Source: a bacterium
GTDB lineage: Bacteria > Auribacterota > JABMQX01
NCBI GenBank assembly: GCA_030691545.1
Contig: JAUYEE010000238.1
Coordinates: 1 to 53,546, forward strand
Reading direction: 5' to 3'
Length of the DNA: 53,546 nucleotides
Positions 35,002 through 44,788 of the stretch are shown here, one piece after another. The first letter of the stretch is position 1; each line of letters begins with the position of its first letter. The notes under the pieces were generated by a model, which was given only the letters and a program-made list of their open reading frames with translations, was not told where the DNA came from and did no database searches. The position numbers and the translations under genes are program-made.

Positions 35002-36411
35002 TCAGGCCTGATGATGGTAAACATCCCAGTCGAGGTAGGTCTCGAAGGCTTCGGCGAGAATGCGAGCCGTCCGGGAGGCGTTCATTGCGACGTGGTGTTC
35101 GAAGCCGTTCTCGCAGATGAACTGCATCAACTCCTGCATTTCGGGGATCTCGACGACGGCGCAAGCACCGAAGGTATCGAGGGGGTCGTCTGTGAACTGC
35201 CCTTCTCCGACGTAACACAGGATTTCGCCGGCAGGGTCGTCAGTGGTGATGCGCGCGAAGGTCATGGGTCCCGCTGGGGTACGGCCCGCCAGGGCGCCGT
35301 AGGTACATTGCGCCCCCAGACTCGTTGCGAGAATATCGGCGGGCTTCATCTGCGGGTCAACAAGGAGGCTCTTAGGCCAATTCCCGCAATGGAACAAGAC
35401 GCATTTGTTCGGATCGTCGCCATAATTGTTGTTCCAGTCCACAAGGGCGCTCGGTGTGCCGGAAGCCAGTTGCAAGGCGTACATGGAGGCGGCGCCAGTG
35501 ACGTCCACCTCACAGGCGCTCGGCATGAGCTTCTCGCTCATGATGCTCATCAGGGCGCAGACATTGACGCCGTAGTTCCGCTGGATGGCCGTCCAGCACT
35601 GGATTGCCGTGGCGTCGAGGTCGTTCTGCTCCATCCAGTCCGAGATGACAACGCCCATCTTCGCCATCAAGGACAGGGACTTCTCCGGCACTCCCCCGCA
35701 TCCCGCATAGGAACGAATCTCCTCCAGCTTCGCTCGGACGAGCGAATCCTTGTCAGAAAGGGCGTTGGCGGCTCCGATGAGCTCGGATAGGTCTATCGTG
35801 GAGACGCTGATGCCAGCGGCCTGCAGGATTTTCTCGCTGTAGCGAACGGTGTTGAAGGCGGTTGGCCGCGCGCCAATGGCCCCAAGGCGTGCGTTTCGCA
35901 TCCCCTTCACGACCCGGCACACGCCAACAAATTCCGCAAGGTCCTGGCGAAAACTCTTGCTGTGCGGGTGGACAGTGTGAAACTCCGAGAGAGAAAAAGG
36001 AATGCCGTATTGAACGAGGTTATTGCAGACAGAGATTTTCCCGCAGAAGGCATCCCGGCGGTATTCGACATTGAGCCTGTCGAGCCTGTCAGGATATGCC
36101 TGGACGAGGACCGGCACGTCAAGACCGGAAAGTTTGATCGTCTCGGCAACGCCTTTCTCGTCGCCAAAATTGGGGAGCGTGACAAGAATGCCAGCAATCC
36201 GCTCCCTGTTTGCGCGGAACAATTCGGCGCAGCGCTTCGCGTGCTCCCAGGTTTCGACCGCCCCTAACTTGGTGTCGTTTTCTCCAAGAATGACAGGTTC
36301 GATACTCATTTCCTTCAAAAGGGCCAGCACGTCATCGCGCCCCTCTGTGACGAGACAATCGGGAAAAAAATCGCGATTTCCTACGATCACCGCCAGCGTT
36401 ATCTTTGCCAT
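35002..36411 (-). CDS. L-fucose/L-arabinose isomerase-like protein (COG2407 type)
   Basis: The 469-residue cytosolic protein has the N-terminal domain pattern [22 protein letters not shown] and the central acidic residues in [21 protein letters not shown] followed by [22 protein letters not shown], as in the fucose-isomerase-like family. Such enzymes interconvert aldoses and ketoses with a divalent metal. GAGGAG lies about 10 bases before the ATG. Between the COG4091 oxidoreductase and the FGGY kinase, it probably supplies the ketose for the kinase. The substrate (for example fucose, arabinose or a sulfosugar) is not determined. Confidence 0.82.
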   Translation of the reverse strand: MAKITLAVIVGNRDFFPDCLVTEGRDDVLALLKEMSIEPVILGENDTKLGAVETWEHAKRCAELFRANRERIAGILVTLPNFGDEKGVAETIKLSGLDVPVLVQAYPDRLDRLNVEYRRDAFCGKISVCNNLVQYGIPFSLSEFHTVHPHSKSFRQDLAEFVGVCRVVKGMRNARLGAIGARPTAFNTVRYSEKILQAAGISVSTIDLSELIGAANALSDKDSLVRAKLEEIRSYAGCGGVPEKSLSLMAKMGVVISDWMEQNDLDATAIQCWTAIQRNYGVNVCALMSIMSEKLMPSACEVDVTGAASMYALQLASGTPSALVDWNNNYGDDPNKCVLFHCGNWPKSLLVDPQMKPADILATSLGAQCTYGALAGRTPAGPMTFARITTDDPAGEILCYVGEGQFTDDPLDTFGACAVVEIPEMQELMQFICENGFEHHVAMNASRTARILAEAFETYLDWDVYHHQA

Positions 36412-36458
36412 GCTTTCAATACTCCTCTTTTGGTTGTTCCAATCCTGTGGGGAAAACT

Positions 36459-37808
36459 TTATTCGGCCGCAATCTGCTCAATCGTCCCAAGCAGCTTTTC
36501 GTCTTTCAATCCTCCGCTCATCCAGCGGTCCTGGAGGCGGCGGAGCGCCAGCACGGTTGACGGCTCGCGCAACTCCACATCCGCAAGCGTGATCGGCGTG
36601 TCCTTCGCCACCGGGCGGACGACTTTCACCCCCTTTGCCAGACCAATGGGGAGAAGGCACTCTTCCGTTGCCGTCTCGTAACGGTCAATGAGGCTATAGA
36701 ACGCACAGCCGCCGATTCCATCAAGAATATCTCCCGGTTTCAGGTCGCGCTTTGCCACGGCGAAAACCTCGGAGACCATCCGATCGAGCGGCGCCATGTT
36801 TGACTTTCCCCAGACGACCAGAGAGGCGCAGGTGAGCGGCGCCTCGATACTGCAAAGATGGTAGGGGCGGAAAAGCGTGTAGTAAGGCCCTGTGCCCATG
36901 TCTCGCAGCACGAGGGCCTCGCGTAGCCGGGGATGGCTCGTCGTCACAATGACGAATACGCCCGGGGCCACGTGCCCGACCGCGTAATCAACCACGCCTG
37001 CCATGTTCAGGACGCCGCCGTGTTCCCTCAAGGCAAAGGTTCTGTGAAGGTCATCTCGATTCGTCGAGGGACCGTGCATGCCGCGGACGTCCGGGACGAG
37101 GCCTGTCGCGTTCGAGACAGCAGCCATCTCGATCATCGTCTTGCTCCCGTCAACAAATTCCACCAGCATGTTCGGGGACGCCCCTCGTCGAGCGGCTTCC
37201 TTTGCCCACTTTTCGTCGGTCGGCGTCGCATACCGGTCCAGGGGATTATTCTTTCCCTTTCCGGCGGCGACGATGGTGAACCCAAGCACCTTCGCAAAAT
37301 CGTACAGTTCCTTGCACGCTGCGGGTTCATCGCCTGCCGCCAGCGCGTACAGGACGCCTCGCTTCTTGGCATACCAGTTCAAGATGGGCCCTACAGTTAT
37401 GTCCGTCTCGACGTTCATCATGGCAACAGGATGACCGCGCCGGGAGGCGCGCAAAGCAGCCCGGGCGCCGACCTCAGGAACCCCTGTCGCCTCGAGCACA
37501 ACGTCAATCTGGCTCATGTCCGTGACAACGCGGTAGTCGGTGGTGGCCGCCTTTCTCCCGCTCGCAACAATTTCGTCGGCTTGCGCCGCGGTTATGGCGT
37601 CAACAACCTCGTCGTCGAACAGACCGATTCTGTACGCGTCTCTCGCACGACCCCGATGGACGTCGGCGGCAATGACCACCTCGATGCCTCTCATCATCTT
37701 CACCTGTGCAACCACGTCGGTACCCATCTGACCGGCGCCGATCAAACCAATTCTGACCGGCTTCCCGGCTTCCGCGCGAGAGGCCAATTCTTCATGGAGA
37801 CCTATCAT
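36459..37808 (-). CDS. COG4091-type NAD(P)-dependent oxidoreductase with SAF domain
   Basis: The 449-residue protein has a Rossmann motif [13 protein letters not shown] near residue 20, a homoserine-dehydrogenase-like core ([28 protein letters not shown]) and a C-terminal SAF domain ([21 protein letters not shown]). Members are often called predicted homoserine dehydrogenases or mislabelled FlgA because of the SAF domain. They occur in sugar and polyol catabolic clusters. Its start overlaps the stop of the alcohol dehydrogenase by ATGA, so the two are coupled. The reaction is unknown; oxidation or reduction of a sugar phosphate is plausible. Confidence 0.83.
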   Translation of the reverse strand: MIGLHEELASRAEAGKPVRIGLIGAGQMGTDVVAQVKMMRGIEVVIAADVHRGRARDAYRIGLFDDEVVDAITAAQADEIVASGRKAATTDYRVVTDMSQIDVVLEATGVPEVGARAALRASRRGHPVAMMNVETDITVGPILNWYAKKRGVLYALAAGDEPAACKELYDFAKVLGFTIVAAGKGKNNPLDRYATPTDEKWAKEAARRGASPNMLVEFVDGSKTMIEMAAVSNATGLVPDVRGMHGPSTNRDDLHRTFALREHGGVLNMAGVVDYAVGHVAPGVFVIVTTSHPRLREALVLRDMGTGPYYTLFRPYHLCSIEAPLTCASLVVWGKSNMAPLDRMVSEVFAVAKRDLKPGDILDGIGGCAFYSLIDRYETATEECLLPIGLAKGVKVVRPVAKDTPITLADVELREPSTVLALRRLQDRWMSGGLKDEKLLGTIEQIAAE

Positions 37809-38860
37809 AGATTCTCTCTCGACATCACAATCATCACCTTGAGGCTTTCGCCACTGGATGCGACTCTGAATGCCTCGGCGATTCTCTCCAGGGGAAACCT
37901 GTGCGTGATAAGCAAATCAGAAGAAATCAGTTTTTGCCTGAGCAATTCCAGTGCACGCTCGTGCGCCACTGGCTGATAGGAAAATGAACCAACAACCTCA
38001 ATTTCGCCATAATGAATCCGATTTGCATCCAGAGTGGTCATGGGGTTTGCCTTCGGCAGACCACCGAACAAGACCACGCGACCTCCCTTGCAAACCATCT
38101 CGACAGCCTGCTGGTGCGTGGCTGCGACCGGATTCGCGCAAATCACGATGTCCGCTCCCAAACCGTCCGTCAAATCGCGCACACGAGCCACTGCGTCCTC
38201 GGACTCAGGATTCACGACAGCATCGGGCTGGAAACGTGAAACGAGGCGCCGACGGCTTTCGCTCGGTTCGGAAACAAACGTGCGCGCCCCGCGCGCCTTC
38301 GCCAGAGAAACGTGGAGGCATCCAATCGGCCCGGCTCCCAGAACCACGACGGTGTCGTCGTAGCCGGTCCGTGCCTTCTCATGGCAGGTCAAGACCGAGC
38401 TGCACGGTTCCGCCAAGGCGCCCTCCACATAGGATAGGTCCGCAGGCATGCGGTGCACGATGCCATTGGTCAGCGTGTCCTTCGTCAAGACAAGCTTCTC
38501 CGCGAAACCGCCCGGATGACCGGGGGTGATGCCGAGAAAGCGCAGGTTATCGCAGAGATTGTACATGCCCCTGCGACAATAATAACATTTCCCGCAGTGG
38601 ATGTCCGGCCCGACCCCCAGGCGCTCGCCGGGTTTGAAGTCCCTCACGCCGCTGCCTACCTCCAGCACGGACCCCGAGACCTCATGACCGGGCGTCACGG
38701 CTCCGGCGTCCTTGCTCGGCCCTTCCTTCCAACGGCGAACGTCAGAGCCGCAGATGCCGCACGCTTCGACCTTCAGGACGAGGCCGTCGCTCGGCGCGGC
38801 AGGGTCCAGTAAATGCCGGATTTCGATGCTTTGGGGACCGGTCAGGACGGCTGCTTCCAC
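37805..38860 (-). CDS. Zinc-dependent alcohol/polyol dehydrogenase (threonine/sorbitol dehydrogenase type)
   Basis: The 351-residue MDR enzyme has catalytic zinc motif [10 protein letters not shown] and GHEVSGSV, structural zinc cysteines in [15 protein letters not shown], and the NAD loop [16 protein letters not shown] at 38860 with GAGAGG six bases upstream gives the normal N-terminus [13 protein letters not shown]; a TTG 57 bases upstream is less likely. It would oxidise a polyol or sugar alcohol to a ketose. It is followed by the COG4091 oxidoreductase with an ATGA overlap. Substrate unknown. Confidence 0.9.
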   Translation of the reverse strand: MEAAVLTGPQSIEIRHLLDPAAPSDGLVLKVEACGICGSDVRRWKEGPSKDAGAVTPGHEVSGSVLEVGSGVRDFKPGERLGVGPDIHCGKCYYCRRGMYNLCDNLRFLGITPGHPGGFAEKLVLTKDTLTNGIVHRMPADLSYVEGALAEPCSSVLTCHEKARTGYDDTVVVLGAGPIGCLHVSLAKARGARTFVSEPSESRRRLVSRFQPDAVVNPESEDAVARVRDLTDGLGADIVICANPVAATHQQAVEMVCKGGRVVLFGGLPKANPMTTLDANRIHYGEIEVVGSFSYQPVAHERALELLRQKLISSDLLITHRFPLERIAEAFRVASSGESLKVMIVMSRENL

Positions 38861-38923
38861 GGGAGCCCTCTCGTTGAATGGCGAGAACCTGGACGAACAG
38901 CGGTCCGAGGGGTGCAATGACCA

Positions 38924-39535
38924 TCACGTCTCATCAGATAGCTTCCTTCCTACGGCCCCGCCAGGGTGAGTCTTCCCAAAATCCCTTTTCGTGTAACCGC
39001 GAAGCTCCAGCAACAGAACGCAGACCGCATCGCCGGCGGCGCCGTTGACGAGCGAACTGCCGGTGGCAATCATGCCGTAGGGGTCAACATCCCCTTCTGC
39101 CGTTACGTGGAAAACCACATCGCTTAGCCTGCCGAGCGGCGATTTGGGGTCCTCCGTTTGCGCGATAATCTTTGCACCACGGGCGCGGGCAATCTCGACA
39201 AACCGGTTGATCTCATCGCTCTGTCCGCCTTTGGATATGACGAACAGAACGTCATTGGCTGTAATCGCTCCGGAACCGCCGTGCAGACCGTCCGTCGCAT
39301 TGACGAAGAGCGCCGGTGTACCGCAACAGGCGAGCAGGTGCGCGAGACGCAGCGCCATCGCGTGGGACGTCCCCGTGCCGGTCACCAGGACATGCCCTTT
39401 GCAGTTAACGAGAAGCTCGACCACCCGCGTAACACTTTCATCGAGCTGGTCTGCGAGAGACGCAACGGCACGGGCCTCGCGCTGCACAACTTGTTTCGCC
39501 CTTGCGACCATTTCCTTTGTGGATAGCTTCGTCAT
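38924..39535 (-). CDS. SIS-domain sugar phosphate isomerase-like protein
   Basis: The 203-residue protein has the SIS motifs VLVTGTGTSHAMALRLAHL and VLFVISKGGQSDEINRFVE, as in 6-phospho-3-hexuloisomerase and arabinose-5-phosphate isomerase, without CBS domains. It ends KTHPGGAVGRKLSDE, a motif seen in KdsD-like proteins. AGGAGG lies 13 bases before the ATG. As the first gene of the catabolic cluster it likely isomerises a phosphorylated intermediate. Confidence 0.87.
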   Translation of the reverse strand: MTKLSTKEMVARAKQVVQREARAVASLADQLDESVTRVVELLVNCKGHVLVTGTGTSHAMALRLAHLLACCGTPALFVNATDGLHGGSGAITANDVLFVISKGGQSDEINRFVEIARARGAKIIAQTEDPKSPLGRLSDVVFHVTAEGDVDPYGMIATGSSLVNGAAGDAVCVLLLELRGYTKRDFGKTHPGGAVGRKLSDET

Positions 39536-39576
39536 TCCGTTGTCTTTTCCTCCTGAATGCGGACAGCCAGAGGTGG

Positions 39577-39595
39577 CATGGGCATCTTGCCCATG
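39577..39595. repeat. Perfect palindrome CATGGGCA-TCT-TGCCCATG
   Basis: Two 8-base arms with a 3-base loop lie in the 84-base gap between the peptidase and SIS genes. The form GGCATCTTGCCC matches a common class of short dispersed palindromes and resembles family E in its centre (GGCATCTTGCC). Confidence 0.6.
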
Positions 39596-39619
39596 ATTAG
39601 AATGTTGCGCGCTCCCTCC

Positions 39620-41113
39620 CTATTGGGCGAGGCTCACCTTTTCGATAAAGCCGACAGTCCGATTGCTTTTCGTGAAGTAGGTGGCCGCAACACGGCAGAT
39701 GTCCTCGGCGGAAACCGCTTTCCAGCGATCGAGGACCGTGTTGATAAGTCGCCAGTTGTCTATCATTTCGTAAAACCCGATTCTTGCGGCGAGACCGTCG
39801 TTCGACTCGAGAGAGGCGATGAAATTGGCCTCCAGTCGGTTCTTGGCTTTCTGCAATTCCCAGTCGGATACCGGTTCCTTCTTAAACCGGTCGAGCTCCG
39901 CGTACACGACCGCCTCAACCTCCTCAACCGTATGAGGGGCTCGCGGTTCAACGAAGACGAAATAGAGGTCAGGATACTTGCTCTCGAGATCGCCCGACCA
40001 CACGTCCACAGCGATCTGCAGCTCCTCGACCAGCTTTCTATACAGCCGGGAGGTTCTGCCGGAGGAGAGAATCTGTGCAAGGACGTCGAAAACCGGCTGA
40101 TCGCTATGTGTCATGGCCATTTTGTGGAAGGCGATTCCTACCTCGGGATTCGCATCGAACTCCACGGCCACCCTTCTTTCGCCCTTCTGCTCCGGTTCGG
40201 CCGTCACGAGAGGAGGAGGGTCCGGCTGACGGGGAATGGAACCAAAGTACTTCTCGATCATCTGTAACACCCTGTCGGGACGAACATCCCCGACGATGCA
40301 GACGACGGCCTGGTTGGGCGCGTAATACTGCGTGTAGAAATCATACACTTGCTTGCGAGTGAAGTTTTCCAGATCGGACATGACACCGATAACAGGTCTC
40401 CCGTACGAATGCGCGACATACGCCGCAGCAGTGAGTTGCTCGTATAAAGCCCCGCCTGGGTTCGTCTCATAGCGCCAGCGTCGCTCTTCCTGAACCACAC
40501 CTCGCTCCTGATAGAACTCGCGGAAGACGGGATAGCGCATAATATCTGACTCCACGGCGCACCATAGCTCAAAGCGGTTGGCGGGAAGGCTGAGATAGTA
40601 ATTCGTCCAGTCATAGGAAGTCGAGGCGTTGACCCCCGTGGCGCCGTTCTCCGTGTAAACCTTGTCAATCTCACTGCTGACGATGAGCTTGCGGTGTTGC
40701 GCATCGAGCTGTTCGAATCGGGCCTGGAGGGTCTGGACCACATCCGGCCGCGGTTCCCTTCGCCGTCTCTCCGCATCGAGCTGGGTCATCACCTCGTCCT
40801 CTTCGCGCATAATTTCTTTTTCGGCAGCGAAGTCCCTTGTGCCCAGCGTTCGCGTCCCCTTCCACATCAGGTGCTCGATGAAATGCGAGATGCCGGTACT
40901 TCCGATGCTCTCATTGACGGAACCGACTCGATAGTAGATGCATGAGGAGAAAACAGGCACATCGTGGCGTTCGAGGAGCAGTACCTTCAACCCATTGGAG
41001 AGCGTATGCTCCTGGACTTCCAGGCGCAGGTCCTGCGCTACACACGGCCCGCAAAGGAATAGGATCAGCAAAGCCCAGCTTGTGCTCAAATTGCAGCTCC
41101 ACACCTTCTTCAT
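39620..41113 (-). CDS. Secreted M16 family zinc peptidase
   Basis: The 497-residue protein has a signal peptide (WALLILFLCGPCVAQ) and the inverted zinc motif HFIEH at residues 77-81 that defines active M16 subunits. The segment LSNGLKVLLLERHDVPVF starts the domain. The second M16 domain is present (VCIVGDVRPDRVLQMIEKYF, FHKMAMTHSDQPVFDVLAQIL). It is likely a periplasmic peptide-degrading enzyme that may act with a partner subunit; no second M16 gene is adjacent. Its start overlaps the stop of the upstream glycosyltransferase by ATGA. Confidence 0.92.
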   Translation of the reverse strand: MKKVWSCNLSTSWALLILFLCGPCVAQDLRLEVQEHTLSNGLKVLLLERHDVPVFSSCIYYRVGSVNESIGSTGISHFIEHLMWKGTRTLGTRDFAAEKEIMREEDEVMTQLDAERRRREPRPDVVQTLQARFEQLDAQHRKLIVSSEIDKVYTENGATGVNASTSYDWTNYYLSLPANRFELWCAVESDIMRYPVFREFYQERGVVQEERRWRYETNPGGALYEQLTAAAYVAHSYGRPVIGVMSDLENFTRKQVYDFYTQYYAPNQAVVCIVGDVRPDRVLQMIEKYFGSIPRQPDPPPLVTAEPEQKGERRVAVEFDANPEVGIAFHKMAMTHSDQPVFDVLAQILSSGRTSRLYRKLVEELQIAVDVWSGDLESKYPDLYFVFVEPRAPHTVEEVEAVVYAELDRFKKEPVSDWELQKAKNRLEANFIASLESNDGLAARIGFYEMIDNWRLINTVLDRWKAVSAEDICRVAATYFTKSNRTVGFIEKVSLAQ

Positions 41114-41931
41114 CTGTTAACCTCTTCGCTCGATAGCTTCATCTCGATGATTTTTGCGTACCGCAGAAAGCGAGAGAAAGACGAAATGAGGCAAATGATA
41201 AGCCCATGGATCCCGTCGAGGATTCCTCCCTTCAGGACGTACATTTCGAGGAATTTCCCCAGCGGAGCCAGGATGAGGAGAGCGACGGCGCGACTGTAGG
41301 AGCAGCTCGACAGTCTCGCCGCAGTAATAGTCGAATACTTATCTATTGTCCTGAGGTGCTCAGAGACGCTGTCGCAGGGATAGTGAAGAATTTTGCCCCG
41401 GAGTCGCCTGACCTTTGACGACGTGATGACCATGTCGTGGGGTTCGCTGCCTCCGAAATGCGCATGCCGCTTATTGAAAAGCCGCAGCTTGTAATCCGGA
41501 AACCAACCGCAGTGGTTGATCCACTTCCCCAGATAGTTGACGTGCCGCCGAATCAGGTAGCCGGAGTAGCCGCCGAATCCCCGAGCAAATTCGGCTCGGA
41601 TCTCCTTCTCCAACTCGGGCGAGACTCTCTCGTCGGCGTCAAGAGAGAGCACCCACTCGTATTTGACATTGGACAGGGCGAAGTTCTTCTGGGTGATATT
41701 CCCCTCGTAAGTATGCTGATAAATCCGAGAGGTGTGACCGCGGGAGATTTCCAACGTGCGATCCGTGCTAAACGAATCCACAACCACGATGTCATCGCAG
41801 AAAGAAAGGCTCCGCAGGCAATCCTCAATGTTCATCTCCTCGTTGTACGTGATCACGCAAGCGGAGATGGGAAGTCTCTTGCTGTCATCGGATTGGATTG
41901 CCGAAGGATGTTTTGTGGTGTTGGTTTGCAT
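41110..41931 (-). CDS. Glycosyltransferase family 2 (WaaE/KdtX-like)
   Basis: The 273-residue enzyme has SACVITYNEEMNIEDCLRSL, VVVDSFSTDRTLEI and SLDADERVSPELE, the nucleotide-sugar and DxD region of GT2, followed by HCGWFPDYKLRLFNK. This pattern is typical of lipopolysaccharide core glycosyltransferases. The C-terminal part has a hydrophobic segment that may bind the membrane. The ATG with AGGAG close before it is preferred over a TTG 18 bases upstream. It is coupled to the M16 peptidase downstream and lies 26 bases after hisF. Confidence 0.9.
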   Translation of the reverse strand: MQTNTTKHPSAIQSDDSKRLPISACVITYNEEMNIEDCLRSLSFCDDIVVVDSFSTDRTLEISRGHTSRIYQHTYEGNITQKNFALSNVKYEWVLSLDADERVSPELEKEIRAEFARGFGGYSGYLIRRHVNYLGKWINHCGWFPDYKLRLFNKRHAHFGGSEPHDMVITSSKVRRLRGKILHYPCDSVSEHLRTIDKYSTITAARLSSCSYSRAVALLILAPLGKFLEMYVLKGGILDGIHGLIICLISSFSRFLRYAKIIEMKLSSEEVNR

Positions 41932-41957
41932 CCGCTCCTGCCACAGCAAAAGGCGAC

Positions 41958-42728
41958 TCAGGTTCGCGAGACAGTCACGCCTCGCTCGGAGAGGTATTTT
42001 TTCAGTTCGGGAATGGCGATCTCCCGGAAATGGAAGACAGACGCCGCCAGGATGCCGGACGCTCTCCCTTCGACGACAGCCAGGTACATATGCTCCATTG
42101 TCCCTGCGCCCCCGGAGGCAATCACCGGCAATCCCGTCGCCTCTGCCATCGCCCGGGTGATGGTGAGGTCGTATCCTTCCTTCGTGCCGTCGGTCGCCTT
42201 GCTCGTGGGGAGAAGCTGCCCGGCGCCGAGTTCCTTTGCCTTTCTGGCAAATTCGAGGGCATCCGACCCCGTGGCCGTGCGACCACCGTCAATCCACACC
42301 TCGTAGCCGGAAGGAAGGTTCGGGTTTCGGTCCACATCTATGGCGACGATCACCCTTTCGCTGCCGAACTGGCAGGCAGCGTCGGAGATTAACGACGGAT
42401 TCCGAAATGCCGCGCTCGAGATGGATACCGCCGAGGCGCCAGCATCAATGATGGCCGCGATGTCCTTCAGAGACGAGATGCCTCCGCCGACTGTCACGGG
42501 GATGCTCACCGCTGCGACCACATTCCTCACAACGTCCATGCGTGTTTTCCGCCCTTCAACAGTGGCGGTAATATCCAGCATTGCGATTTCGTCGGCGCCT
42601 TCTTTCTCGTAGAAACTCGCGTTTTCGACAGGGTCGCCTGCATCGCGGAGATTCACGAAGTGAACTCCCTTAACGACCCTTCCATCTTTCAGATCGAGGC
42701 AGGGGATAATCCTGACGTAGTCAACCAT
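41958..42728 (-). CDS. hisF: Imidazole glycerol phosphate synthase cyclase subunit HisF (variant loop)
   Basis: The 256-residue TIM barrel makes imidazole glycerol phosphate in histidine synthesis. The catalytic pair is Asp12 (IIPCLDLKDGRVVKG) and Asp131 (VIVAIDVDR); GGGISS and SGGAGTMEHM phosphate loops are present. At residues 172-183 the common LLTSMDxDGTK loop reads LLPTSKATDGTK, so a usually conserved Met-Asp is Lys-Ala. GGGAG lies 7 bases before the ATG, which sets the start; the frame is open upstream. No hisH or other his gene is nearby, and the neighbours are a glycosyltransferase and a receiver protein. It may be the only hisF or a specialised copy; this cannot be decided here. Confidence 0.88.
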   Translation of the reverse strand: MVDYVRIIPCLDLKDGRVVKGVHFVNLRDAGDPVENASFYEKEGADEIAMLDITATVEGRKTRMDVVRNVVAAVSIPVTVGGGISSLKDIAAIIDAGASAVSISSAAFRNPSLISDAACQFGSERVIVAIDVDRNPNLPSGYEVWIDGGRTATGSDALEFARKAKELGAGQLLPTSKATDGTKEGYDLTITRAMAEATGLPVIASGGAGTMEHMYLAVVEGRASGILAASVFHFREIAIPELKKYLSERGVTVSRT

Positions 42729-43029
42729 CTTCTGGCTCCCAGTTTTGTCCGTGCAATTCCTATAGCCTGCAGCGTGATTATACTGGCACCGAAGCCAGTT
42801 GTACACGACATGTTTGGGCGGTCCAGAAGGAAGCTACCAGTGGAGAGGTCAGAGAAGAAGGGAACGAGCAGAGGACCAGAAACTCGACGCGAAAGGGAAA
42901 AGAGGGACTCCGTATATCTCACTCGGAGCGACGTACCCTCACATCGCGACAGTCTTCCCCACGCACGCTGCCGGGCACTGGGGTATCATACCCGCCTGCA
43001 CCGGTGTCCCGCGTGGCTTTCCCGGTTTC
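42729..43029. other. Gene-free gap between receiver and hisF genes
   Basis: The roughly 300-base stretch holds no gene. It contains a small hairpin ACTGGC/GCCAGT (42782-42799) and the near-perfect palindrome GGGTATCATACCC (42981-42993). Either could be a terminator or operator, but no promoter was recognised. Confidence 0.5.
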
Positions 43030-43404
43030 TCAGCCCTGGTGGAGAGCCGCCTCGACAACCGTCCGCAACTGGCGCGGGTAGAAAGGCTCCCTCAATACCT
43101 TGCAGCCCCCGAGCTTCTTGGCCTCGTCTTCCAGGTCGTCCTGTCCGTTTCGCTTCAGGAATAGGACCGGGACTCCCCCGTCTGCCTGCCGGATTTTCTT
43201 CACCATCTCGAGGCCCGTGCAGTCGCCCGGACTGTCCACGGAAATGACCAGGTCCGCTCCTTCCCGCGAGAAGCACTCGTAGCCCTCCCGGCCATTCCCC
43301 GCCTCGATGACACGGCAGCCCAGAGGAAGAAGGGCCGAAAGATACAGTGCGCGGCCGTTGGGATCGTCGTCAATGAGAAGAATCTTTGGCGCCCTGGTTC
43401 TCAT
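43030..43404 (-). CDS. Stand-alone receiver domain with non-standard active site
   Basis: The 124-residue product is a single CheY-like receiver without an output domain. The acidic pair (Asp12, Asp13 in LLIDDDP) and a phospho-acceptor-like aspartate (Asp57 in VISVDSPG) are present. However, the conserved Ser/Thr after beta4 is Lys84 (PVLFLKRNG) and the conserved Lys of the K-P-F motif is Glu106 (LREPF). The two changes could compensate each other in charge. It may be a pseudo-receiver that signals without phosphorylation, or an altered one. The ATG is preferred over a TTG two codons upstream. Partners are not evident. Confidence 0.75.
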   Translation of the reverse strand: MRTRAPKILLIDDDPNGRALYLSALLPLGCRVIEAGNGREGYECFSREGADLVISVDSPGDCTGLEMVKKIRQADGGVPVLFLKRNGQDDLEDEAKKLGGCKVLREPFYPRQLRTVVEAALHQG

Positions 43405-43675
43405 GAGCAACGCTTGACCCCTTATGGCGGAACTTGGTTGTTTCGCCTGACTATACCCTTACCGAATGTTATGGCGGGCGCTCAACCTCGAGCACACAAG
43501 AATTTCCCCGCCCCGAGATGCTGCGGCGAAATTGCGATTCCCATCAATTTTCGATCAATGTAGACAATCCCCGAGAGCATGTCAAGAAAAAGCTGCAGCG
43601 ATTTGACTCTCCTATCTGGGGCATAATTGGTCCGGACACCGCGGTGCGGCTCGGCTGCACGAGCTACGAGCCAAC
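43405..43675. other. Gene-free gap
   Basis: This 271-base stretch between two minus-strand genes has no gene and no strong hairpin. A promoter for the receiver gene must lie here but was not recognised. Confidence 0.5.
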
Positions 43676-44704
43676 CTATGCGATGAGCTTTCGCAGCATA
43701 TCTCGGCCTCGCGCGAGAACGCCCCTCATGTCCGGTACGCCGTCCTGCTCGAAGGTCAGGTAGCCGGAGTATCCGATGTCTTTCAGCGCCTTGATCACGC
43801 CGGGAAAATCCATCACTCCTTCGCCGATGCCGACGAATCGCAACCCAACTCCATCAATGTCGCGGATGTGGACATTCACCAGTTTGTCGCCGGCCTGATA
43901 GATGGCAATGGGAGGGTATTCGCGCTGAAGTTGCAGCCAGCCGATGTCGAGGTTCATGCCCAGAGCGGGGTCTTTGATTCTGTCCCAGAGCGTCCGGAAA
44001 GACATGGCGTCGGGGACAAGCGTGTGGGTGTGATTCTCGAGCGAGAAGCGAAGACCCTGCGCTTTGGCCATGTCCGTCGCTTGTTTCATCGTTTTCACGA
44101 ATTGCTCCCAGACCGCGTCGAAATCGAATGCTTCGGCGATGTCAATGCGGTACTTCACGTTGGGAGCCCCTTCCGTAACGGCGTAGTATCTTGGCAGGTA
44201 GCTACTGGGCCCCTTCAACTCCGTGGCCCAAGGCGCCACGATGTTGATGAATGGTGCGTTCAGCTCCGCCGCAATCTTGCAGCCGCGTTCGAAGACACGC
44301 AGGCTTGCGTTTCTTTCCTCGGCCCCCAGGCTGGAGAGCCCCGCCACGGCGCTCTGAAACAGGACGAACTGAGAGACTTCCAGGTTATACTTGTCGAGCT
44401 TCTTGCGAAGCTGGGATATGACCGGCTCCTTCCAATATGTGTCCAGGTCTTCCGGTTGGGAGACGATCAACTCGATGCCGTCGAAGCCCATTTCCCCGAT
44501 AATCTCAATCGGCTCATCCATCGGCGGGCCGGCCCCGATTCCCCGGAAGTTCCATGAAACGGACCCGATTTTCATCTTCCCGCCCTTCGCTCGTGCGGGC
44601 GAGGGCTCCTCTGCAACGGCTCGCCCTAAACCGCCCGATAACAAGCACGACGCGGCAACGGTTTTCAGAAAACCTCGACGAGAAACTTCTTTGCTCAGCG
44701 CCAT
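43676..44704 (-). CDS. Tat-exported sugar isomerase/epimerase-like TIM barrel protein
   Basis: The 342-residue protein begins with a twin-arginine signal (SRRGFLKTVAAS, residues 8-19) and then a xylose-isomerase-like barrel: MGFDGIELIVSQPEDLDTYW, RFSLENHTHTL, MNLDIGWLQLQREYPP, VHIRDIDGVGLRFVGIGEGVM and LTFEQDGVPDM give likely metal ligands. Tat export suggests it folds with a metal in the cytoplasm and acts in the periplasm. GGAGAGG before the ATG supports the start. Similar secreted family members are common in planctomycete-like genomes. Substrate unknown. Confidence 0.86.
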   Translation of the reverse strand: MALSKEVSRRGFLKTVAASCLLSGGLGRAVAEEPSPARAKGGKMKIGSVSWNFRGIGAGPPMDEPIEIIGEMGFDGIELIVSQPEDLDTYWKEPVISQLRKKLDKYNLEVSQFVLFQSAVAGLSSLGAEERNASLRVFERGCKIAAELNAPFINIVAPWATELKGPSSYLPRYYAVTEGAPNVKYRIDIAEAFDFDAVWEQFVKTMKQATDMAKAQGLRFSLENHTHTLVPDAMSFRTLWDRIKDPALGMNLDIGWLQLQREYPPIAIYQAGDKLVNVHIRDIDGVGLRFVGIGEGVMDFPGVIKALKDIGYSGYLTFEQDGVPDMRGVLARGRDMLRKLIA

Positions 44705-44759
44705 TTTCCTCTCCTTTCTGACACAGCAACGCAATAAATCCAAGCTGCGCGATTGGACG

Positions 44760-44788
44760 TTGAAAATCAAAGACATCCCGAATAGAAT
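44760..44788 (+). promoter_or_regulatory. Sigma70-like promoter of the OPT transporter gene
   Basis: TTGAAA, a 17-base spacer and TAGAAT match the consensus at 10 of 12 positions. The predicted transcript start near 44795 is too close to a TTG at 44802 to serve it, which supports the GTG at 44868. Confidence 0.6.
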
